From: Gerris lacustris
Lineage: Eukaryota; Arthropoda; Insecta; Hemiptera; Gerridae
Length of the DNA stretch: 64,000 nt
Direction of reading: 5' to 3'
Assembly: GCA_951217055.1 (NCBI GenBank)
Contig: OX578286.1
Coordinates: 11,109,550-11,173,549, forward strand
Of the stretch, positions 56,170 to 64,000 are shown piece by piece. The stretch's first letter is position 1. Every line of letters begins with the position of its first letter. The notes beneath the pieces are model-generated. The model was not told the DNA's origin and did no database searches. It saw only the letters and a program-made list of their open reading frames with translations. Made by a program: the position numbers and the translations under genes.

Positions 56170-57310
56170 AGACATATTAAGGAATGGTTAAAACCCAAAT
56201 TAGAATGGTTGAAATTAATCTACTACTTAGAATCAAGATTATTTATCTTCTAGACATATTAAGGCATGGTTAATACCTAAATTAGAATGGTTTAAACTAA
56301 TCTACAACTTAGAATCAAGATTATTTATCTTCTAGATATATTAAGGCATGGTTAAAACCTAAATTAGAATGGTTTAAACTAATCTACTACTTAGAATCAA
56401 TATTATTTATCTTCTAGATATATTAAGGCATGGTTAATACCTAAATTAGAATGGTTTAAACTAATCTACAACTTAGAATCAAGATTATTTATCTTCTAGA
56501 TATATTAAGGCATGGTTAAAACCTAAATTAGAATGGTTTAAACTAATCTACTACTTAGAATCAATATTATTTATCTTCTAGATATATTAAGGCATGGTTA
56601 ATACCTAAATTAGAATGGTTTAAACTAATCTACAACTTAGAATCAAGATTATTTATCTTCTACACATATTAAGGCATGGTTAAAACCTAAATTAGAATGG
56701 TTTAAACTAATCTACAACTTAGAATCAAGATTATTTATCTTCTAGACATATTAAGGCATGGTTAAAACCTAAATAAGAATGCCTCAAACTAATCTTTAAA
56801 TGAGAATCAAGATATCTACTTTCTTGACATATTAAGGCATGGTTAAAACCTAAATAAGAATGCCTCAAACTAATCTTTAAATGAGAATCAAGATATCTAC
56901 TTTCTTGACATATTAAGGCATGGTTAAAACCTAAATAAGAATGCCTCAAACTAATCTTTAAATGAGAATCAAGATAACTACTTTCTAGACGTATTAAGGC
57001 ATGGTTAAAACCTAACTAAGAATGGCTCAAACTAATCTTCAATTGATATATCTATTATCTAGACATATTACGGCATGATTAAAACACAAATAAGAATGGC
57101 TCAAACTGATCTTTAAATGAGAATCAAGATACCTACTTTTTTTGACATATTAAGGCATGGTTAAAACTTTAAAACCTAAATAAGAATGGCTCAAACAAAT
57201 CTTCAATTAAGAATCAAGATATCTATTTTCTAGACATATTTAAGCATGGTCAACACCCAAATAAGAATGGCTCAAACTGAAATTCAATTTAGAATCAAGA
57301 TATTTATGCA
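56170..57310 (+). repeat. 82-bp satellite with 164-bp higher order
   Basis: About fourteen units: CATATTAAGGCATGGTTAAA, ACCTAAATTAGAATGGTTTA, AACTAATCTACAACTTAGAA, TCAAGATTATTTATCTTCTA. From 56261 to about 56670 units alternate (TTAATACC with CTACAAC; TTAAAACC with CTACTAC), giving 164 bp periodicity. From 56750 the type changes to AATAAGAATGCCTCAAACTA units, and the right edge is diverged. The minus-strand frame at 56731-56949 repeats RHSYLGFNHALICQES and is a by-product. Confidence 0.93.
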
Positions 57311-57517
57311 TTATAATTATGGTAACTATGATTAATAAAAAGTAATAAAAACCAACATTTAATAATGAAATCTCTGAAATACCTTAAAAGAGAGAACAGC
57401 TATATCAATATCAACGCAGAACTCCAATATATAATAAGCTCACCTGTAACAAAAATAATAACATAAAATAAATATTACATTAAATTGTTCATCAGAGAGG
57501 CACATGGTACATATTAC

Positions 57518-57931
57518 ATTTGCGAACCAACATATCTTAAAAACTATACGCCTGATTTGAATGAAATTTGTGTGGTAGGTCATAATTAGCTCATTGTTAG
57601 TCCCATATAAATTTCAACCTTCTGCGCTCATTTGTTTCTCTTCCACATGCGCACAAACATACATTTATTTACACCTATAGCTTCAAAAGAACTAACCTGA
57701 TTTTTTAGAAATTTTATAGTTTATCGAAAGTAACCCGCAGATAGCACCAGATTAATTTCAATCGTCAGCGCTCTTTAACTTTTACTTAATTGATACTTTA
57801 ATTCTTGTAAAAAAAAATTAACAATTTTGACATTAAAAAACAGGGGCAACAATTAAATAAATTAGACAATAATGTAAAAGCATGTAATCAATAAAGTATG
57901 TGATTCTATGTGCCACACTAATTGGCAGTCA
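57518..57931 (-). mobile_element. Family A, 5' two-thirds, inverted (A14)
   Basis: From TTTGCGAACCAACATATCTT and the module GATTTGAATGAAATTTGTGT through CAACCTTCTGCGCTCATTTG to TGTGCCACACTAATTGGCAG. The 3' hairpin end is missing. Confidence 0.82.
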
Positions 57932-58291
57932 GTCTTATTCTGTCCTTATACTCCTACATTGATTTAAGTTCAGTAAATACTGTCTTCTAACTATCCTCAT
58001 GTATTTTAACTCTCATTCATGTATTTTTTCACATTCTTTTTTCAATAACATATCTCTATCAACCACAATAAATTTCCATGGTATTTTTATTTTCTCCTCA
58101 ATAAATATTTATTTTCACAGTTCTTCATATATATTATATTCTTTGGCTCGTTTATCGTTTGTGTATGTTCTTATTCTTTCTCGATAGAACATCTCGAGAT
58201 CCTTTAATACATATTTCATATAAGAAAAAAAAATGCATTACAATGTCATATATTATAATGTATTTTTCTCAAGACTCTCAATGTTTCCACA

Positions 58292-58295
<4 letters not shown>
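57932..58295. other. Unassigned stretch
   Basis: No gene recognised. The frame at 57999-58187 is Ser/Phe/Ile-rich and shows no domain. Confidence 0.45.

Positions 58296-58330
<35 letters not shown>
58296..58330. repeat. (AT)n microsatellite
   Basis: About 35 bp of AT. Confidence 0.95.
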
Positions 58331-58335
<5 letters not shown>

Positions 58336-58517
58336 TATATATTTGAGGCCACAAATGAAGCCACAAAATCACACTAATATATAATAAGAATAATGTTTGA
58401 CATTAGAAAGAACTTTCATTATTACCGCAGATAACTTTATGACTACATTCAATGCACACACAAATAACTTTACTATTTAAACAAGCCAATAATATAATAC
58501 ATAATACATAATACGTA

Positions 58518-59456
58518 GTCTGTTCAAAAAATACACGGACTGACGTCATAAAACAAAATGTAATTTATTGAGTTACAAGTCAGCGTCCCCTTCAAAGTAC
58601 TCTCCTCCCCAACGCACACACTTATCCCAACGGTGTTTCCACTTTTTGAAACAGTCCAGGTACTCTTCTTTTGTAATGTCCTTCAGCTCCTTCGTCGCAT
58701 TTGCCTTAATCTCGGGAATCGTCTCAAATTTTCTTTCTTTGAAGAGTCTTTTGAGTTTGGGGAACAAGAAAAAGTCACAAGGAGCAAGGTCAGGTGTGAT
58801 ATGATCCTTCACAAGAAGTGTTCATCTCATTCTGACCGATCAATCAGTTCTTGACAAACCCGGACGCGATTGGCTTTTTGGTTGTCCGTCATCAAGCGTG
58901 GCACAAATTTCGCAGCAACGCGGTGCATCTTCAGTTTTGTGGTCAAAATCTCGTAACAAGATCCAACTGATATCCCACACTCTTCAGCAAGCTCCCTTAT
59001 GGTCAGACGTCGATTTGCCCTCACCAGGGCGTTGATTCTGTCCACGTGTGGGTCGTCACTTTCCGTGGAAGGACGTCCAAGACGTTCATCGTCTTCAATC
59101 AACAGTCGACCACCCTTCAAACGTTAATGGCACTTGAAACATGGCGTACGCTTCATAGCAACATCGCCGTAAGCCGTGTTAAGCTTAGCAAATGTTTCAG
59201 TCGCAGATTTTCCAAGTTTAACACAACATTTCACAGCAAGTCGTTGTTCCTTCAGGTCATTCACTCTGAAATTCGATAAAACAAAAAATCGTACTTCACT
59301 AAAAAACACGTAGCTAATCAAATAATAAAGATATCTTCAATCGGGAAACGTTGTTATTATCAGCTGATCTGTACAATCCTAGCGACACCAAGAAGATTCC
59401 TCTGGGACCAACTGGAGCCGCGTAATTCAAACAGTCCGGGTATTTTTTGAACAGAC
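58518..59456 (-). mobile_element. mariner element with internal deletion
   Basis: TIRs GTCTGTTCAAAAAATACACG then GACT (left) and AGTCCGGGTATTTTTTGAAC then AGAC (right), flanked by TA at 58516-58517 and 59457-59458, the mariner target duplication. Length is 939 bp against about 1.3 kb for full mariners. The transposase reads on the minus strand and lacks its central part. TIRs of this quality with one mismatch suggest a fairly recent copy that could be mobilised in trans. Confidence 0.95.
58573..59321 (-). pseudogene. mariner transposase, deleted
   Basis: N-terminal part: FVLSNFRVNDLKEQRLAVKC and GKSATETFAKLNTAYGDVAM, then a stop where WHERF-type sequence should continue (CFKCH-stop-RLKGG), then IEDDERLGRPSTESDDPHVD, the helix-turn-helix RLTIRELAEECGISVGSCYE and RVRVCQELIDRSE. 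Two more stops follow near 58845 (E-stop-DEHFL-stop-RII). There it jumps into TPDLAPCDFFLFPKLKRLFK and ends GGEYFEGDADL. About 150 residues are missing, including the first two catalytic aspartates of the D,D34D triad; the third, in PDLAPCD, remains. DNA binding might survive, catalysis cannot. Confidence 0.95.
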
Positions 59457-59721
59457 TACATTGTTATTACACTTTTGTATTAATCTGAACTTGTGTCCGA
59501 ATCGTGAAACCAAAAATTTGACCCACTTCCCTATACTACCTAAAAAGATGACACACATATTATGTATTTACGATGACACTAGAAGAATAAATCATTAGTA
59601 AATTAATTATTTAATTTAGTTTAAATGTCTTAAATTTATTAATGTAAGAAAATGTATAAAAGCCTCACTAAACTTTTATCTGTTGAATTTACTTCATTTT
59701 TAGAATTTATCAAATAACAAA

Positions 59722-60275
59722 CGGACGCAACTAAAAAGTTTTTTGGAGGCTTATTGTGGCTAAACGGTAAGTAATATCGAAAAGCAGATTGCACCAGCGG
59801 TAACTGATTTTAAGATATCTACAACTTTGGTCCTATGACTTTTTGTAGTACCTCCATCGGTTCTGCCTTAAATAGTGCTGAATTTGATTTTTTTGTTTTA
59901 AATTTTTGATTTTGAGCTCTTATGACGTCCGCAATTGTTGACCGATTTAATTTTTGATTGGGGTGCTTAAACCTCACACTAATGCTCTTTAAATCGAGTA
60001 GTTATTATTTTATTATTGATTTCTAGAACTAGAGTTATTAAATATTTACTGGTGCAACTGCCGTATTGAGAGAAGAGACTGGAAATTAAATTAATGCACC
60101 ATCATGGTTGATGATTGTTCGATGACTTCCCAGTCAAATTGGTTTTGACTATGTTAATTTTCTTATTAATTATACCTTTTTGTAGCATTGTTATTTATTA
60201 CTTTATTAATTAGTTTCTTTTGGCTATTTTTTAAACATATAGATAGACTTGGAGAGTATTATATTTTTAGTAATG
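59722..60275 (+). repeat. Family F repeat, copy F3
   Basis: GGACGCAACTAAAAAGTTTT, GGAGGCTTATTGTGGCTAAA, AAAAGCAGATTGCACCAGCG, TACCTCCATCGGTTCTGCC and ACTGGTGCAACTGCCGTATT to ATATAGATAGACTTGGAGAG. It follows the block order of F1 and is a single copy here. Confidence 0.8.
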
Positions 60276-60293
60276 AATTATGTATAATATAGT

Positions 60294-61390
<1,097 letters not shown>

Positions 61391-61840
61391 TTTGCTTCCG
61401 AGCTTACCGAAGGTAACGGAAGCTATGTGATCGTTTCTGAAGAACGAGAATATTTTGTGTCTCCAATTTCAAAAATTCCAAGACAGAAATCCGTTTCAGA
61501 CATCAGGGAATATATTTTGTTCCATGTCGGTCTGTCTGTCGATAGATTTTTGCGAACCAACATTAAAACCTACACGTCGAATTTTATTGAATTTAGATTG
61601 TAGGTCACAATTAGCCCATTAATGGTCCCATATAAGTTTCAACCTTCCGCGCAAATTTGTTTCTCTTCCACATGAGCACAAACATACATTTGTTTACACC
61701 TATAGCCTCAATAGTACTTATCTGATTTGTATGAAACATTTATAGTTTAACGAAAGTAACCCGCAGATAGTCTCAGATTAATTTGAACCGTCTGCGCTTT
61801 TAAAGTTTTGCTAAATTGATACTTTAATTCATGTATTCAT
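61391..61840 (-). mobile_element. Family A, 3' and central part, inverted (A15)
   Basis: Starts TTTGCTTCCGAGCTTACCGA with an intact hairpin and runs through GGTCCCATATAAGTTTCAAC to TTGCTAAATTGATACTTTAA. The 5' terminal 200 bp is absent. Confidence 0.85.
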
Positions 61841-61847
61841 GTATGTC

Positions 61848-61985
61848 TGTCGTTCAATTTTTGCGAGCCAGCATATCTTATAAACAACACGACCCATTTT
61901 AATGAAATTTGGATAGTAGGTCATGATCATGATTGGCCTCTTGTTGGTCCCATATAAGTTTCAACCTTCTGCGCCTATTTGTTTC
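61848..61985 (-). mobile_element. Family A short fragment, inverted (A16)
   Basis: CGTTCAATTTTTGCGAGCCA, CATATCTTATAAACAACACG, the module CCATTTTAATGAAATTTGGA and GGTCCCATATAAGTTTCAAC, then an abrupt switch to A17 at TTTGTTTC. Confidence 0.75.
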
Positions 61986-62362
61986 GGGTTACTTTCGATA
62001 AACTATAAAATTTCTAAAAAAATCAGGTAAGTTCTTTTGAAGCTATAGGTGTAAATAAATGTATGTTTGTGCGCATGTGGAAGAGAAACAAATGAGCGCA
62101 GAAGGTTGAAATTTATATGGGACTAACAATGAGCTAATTATGACCTACCACACAAATTTCATTAAAATCGGACGTTTAGTTTTTAAGATATGTTGGTTCG
62201 CAAAAATTGAGCAACAGACCGACACACAGACGCAAATTAAAAATGTTCCCTGATGTGTGAAACGGATTTCTGTCTAGGAATTTGTAACATGGTAAACCTA
62301 AAATATTTTCGTTCTTCAGAACGATCATATAGCTTCCGTTACCATCGGTATACTCGGAAGAA
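61986..62362 (+). mobile_element. Family A, 3' part, direct (A17)
   Basis: GGGTTACTTTCGATAAACTA through ATTTATATGGGACTAACAAT and the module CATTAAAATCGGACGTTTAG to GCTTCCGTTACCATCGGTAT then ACTCGGAAG. Together with A15 it forms inverted arms of about 370 bp around A16. Confidence 0.82.
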
Positions 62363-63299
62363 ATAGTGTAAATAGATAATTAAAAAAGAAAAAAGTATGT
62401 AATATGGAAGTCGTAGATAAAAGTAGATGGGAAAATAGCAGTTTTTCTTTAATATTTTGTCGCTGTCAAACATTTCTTGTTCTTTTTCCCTCCTGTCTCT
62501 AGGCAAGATGGAAAAGGAAAATGGTTGTGAGAGGTTTTCAAGTTTTTATCCTAAGAGTATATGGTTGGAGGAAATTGTGACATAGATGAATTGGAGTTTT
62601 TCTTGGTGAAGAAGCAATTCATCATGTGTTGTAGCTGTCATTTCGATGGATCTTGTCTTGGGGGATTTTGGAACAGGTTTTTTTTTTTTTCTTTCTTTCC
62701 CCATATAACTTTAGAATAAAGACAAGCATTGCTTATTATCATCTAGAGTTTGTATGCCTTAAATTGTCTTTTTGAAGAGAGCCTCTGTTCTTGCACGAAA
62801 TCATTTTTTTTCTGACGTATATGGATCATGAAAAAAAAAACAGAAAATAAGTAGACGTTTGTAGAAAATTGGAATCTTCTAGGACTAAAAATAAAGTAGG
62901 ATTTTTCTTTAGAAGAAAATAGTTCTACTTAAATACAAAAAAATTCAAGATAAAAAGAACTTCTTATATACTACGTTTTTAAATTTTCTGTTGAATCGTA
63001 TGTAATGTTGATAATATAATTGTTATTGTTATATAATATATAATGTTAGTGAAACAAAAAAAATTAGTTCCGAATTTATTTAGTTCACATAAATGAATAC
63101 CATCTATAGAGCTGATCTTAAACCTATAAAAGGATAAATCTTTGTACAACGGATCTCCCCAACACCAAATCTAAAGCGTGCCATCGATTTATTTAAAATA
63201 ATATAAATAATATAATCGATAAATAATATAATCGATATTTCCTGCATTGCTGTCATTCAATGTATATCTATCACAAATTTAAGACCCGTCAAAATGAAG
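62363..63299. other. Unassigned A+T-rich stretch
   Basis: No gene recognised. Near 63190-63240 ATAATATAATCGATAAATAA is partly duplicated. Confidence 0.45.
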
Positions 63300-63575
63300 A
63301 TTGCGTAAATATTGGACATGGCAAAACAAATAAAATAACTTGCGGATTTTTTCCGAACTAACTTTCCGTACAGCAAAATTTGCTGAAAACTAATTAAATT
63401 CTGCTGAAAGATGGCTAAAAGTATTAAAATAATGCATTGTCATCGTGTTCTGAGCTATTCTAAAAGTTTCAAATGTCTAGCTATTCGGGAAGTTAGTTAG
63501 AAATCGATTGCCAGATTTGTACTGGACAAACAAACAAACAAACAAGAAAGCAAGCTAATAAAAACGTAGTAAAAT
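63300..63575 (+). repeat. Single copy of an arthropod-style module ending in (ACAA)n
   Basis: CTAAAAGTTTCAAATGTCTA then GCTATTCGGGAAGTTAGTTA is followed by GGACAAACAAACAAACAAAC. The layout, an AAGTTTCAA word, a GAAGTTAGTT word and then a tetranucleotide run, mirrors the A, C and G modules. Not repeated elsewhere in the window. Confidence 0.4.
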
Positions 63576-63576
63576 T

Positions 63577-63806
63577 AGTCCGAGACAACTCAGACAAACT
63601 TTCTCATATACGAGTTCATAATTACTTAGCCCAGTGTTTTTCATTTATTAGTTTTAGAGTTTTTGTAGGTACATTTAGTTATTATTGAACATTTCATTAA
63701 AATAACTTCTCTTCGGCGGGGAATTGAATCCGGCATCTTTCTGTTCCTCGATTACAGCTTCTCTCAGGAATTAGATTTTTCCTGGGAAAACGGCTTTTAT
63801 TGTCAG
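63577..63806 (-). mobile_element. tRNA-related SINE, copy S2
   Basis: Inverted relative to S1 and alike over its whole length: AGTCCGAGACAACTCAGACA, GTACATTTAGTTATTATTGA, AACTTCTCTTCGGCGGGGAA, then the B box as GGAATTGAATCCGG (one base off the consensus), and TTTCCTGGGAAAACGGCTTT. The (ACAA)n run lies just left of it. Confidence 0.65.
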
Positions 63807-63840
63807 ACTTGTATTTAAATGGACATGATTTTAGATTTTT

Positions 63841-64000
63841 AGGGTCCGTAGGCAAAACCAAGGACCCTTATATTTTCCTGCGTGTGTTTGTCCGTCCGTC
63901 CTGTCACCTGCTCTCACAGCTACACCTTTCGTCCGATCACTTTGAAATTTGGCATGTTAGTGTCTTGTACCTACCCACATATTTAAAAATATAGCGACTT
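63841..64000 (-). mobile_element. Family G element, cut by the window end (G2)
   Basis: AGGGTCCGTAGGCAAAACCA, AGGACCCTTATATTTTCCTG, TGTCCGTCCGTCCTGTCACC, TCGTCCGATCACTTTGAAAT then TTGGCATG. This is the inverse of the right end of G1 with few differences. The rest lies outside the window. Confidence 0.82.

Noticed and set aside
58568..59279. Plus-strand frames of 73-78 codons over the mariner
   Set aside because: They are antisense to the recognisable mariner transposase on the minus strand.

Overview
This is a very A+T-rich eukaryotic window with no bacterial-style gene packing. The surviving protein traces (a mariner transposase, a pogo/Tigger DNA-binding region and tails of non-LTR reverse transcriptases), the tRNA-derived SINEs and about twenty long (AT)n arrays fit an arthropod nuclear genome. 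A copepod or another crustacean would be my guess, but nothing here proves a species. I see no complete protein-coding gene in 64 kb. The one credible host-gene signal is a possible first coding exon at 23286-23427 downstream of a CpG-rich, promoter-like block at about 21490-22130.

Most of the rest is repeats, and I sorted them into families by comparing copies inside the window. Family A (about 650 bp, terminal hairpin, no long TIR) has about 18 whole or partial copies. Family C (about 750-1000 bp, GGAAC/GTTCC hairpins at both ends) has six. Family B is a 555-580 bp foldback element with about 250 bp arms. Family E is a 190-230 bp TIR MITE. Family D is a dispersed 200 bp repeat, F a 500-560 bp repeat, G a 690 bp element ending in AGGGTCCGTAGGCAA, H a 610 bp TIR element, and K a possible family marked by GAGGCGAAGCC. 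There are also a hAT-like MITE, a Harbinger-like MITE, two SINE families and an inverted, Penelope-like element carrying hammerhead-like cores.

Layout: 0-12 kb holds copies of A-E and G plus satellites of 74, 40 and 107 bp. 12-20 kb holds A/E nesting, a purine-rich satellite, a 5S-like sequence, a broken LINE with a MITE inside it, and the inverted hammerhead-like element. 20-25 kb holds the CpG-rich block, the hAT-like MITE and the exon candidate. 25-36 kb is minisatellites, A, B, D and E copies, a SINE and many (AT)n arrays. 36-43 kb holds a 193 bp tandem array, C copies (one with an insertion, one fused to family A) and an F tandem pair. 43-52 kb holds element H, a 62 bp satellite that grew inside an A copy, homopolymeric G/C tracts and a tRNA-type SINE. 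53-64 kb holds a pogo relic split by a C element, an 82 bp satellite, a deleted mariner, F, A and G copies and a second SINE copy.

The elements form layers: E in A, B next to A, C in pogo, a MITE in a LINE, K in C. This gives relative ages for the insertions. The most interesting pattern is a short sequence module, AAATTTCATnAAAATCGG followed by an AGTTTTTAAGATAT-like stretch and an (ACAG/ACAA)n-like stretch, that recurs in several otherwise different families and sits near a junction where two of them have recombined.
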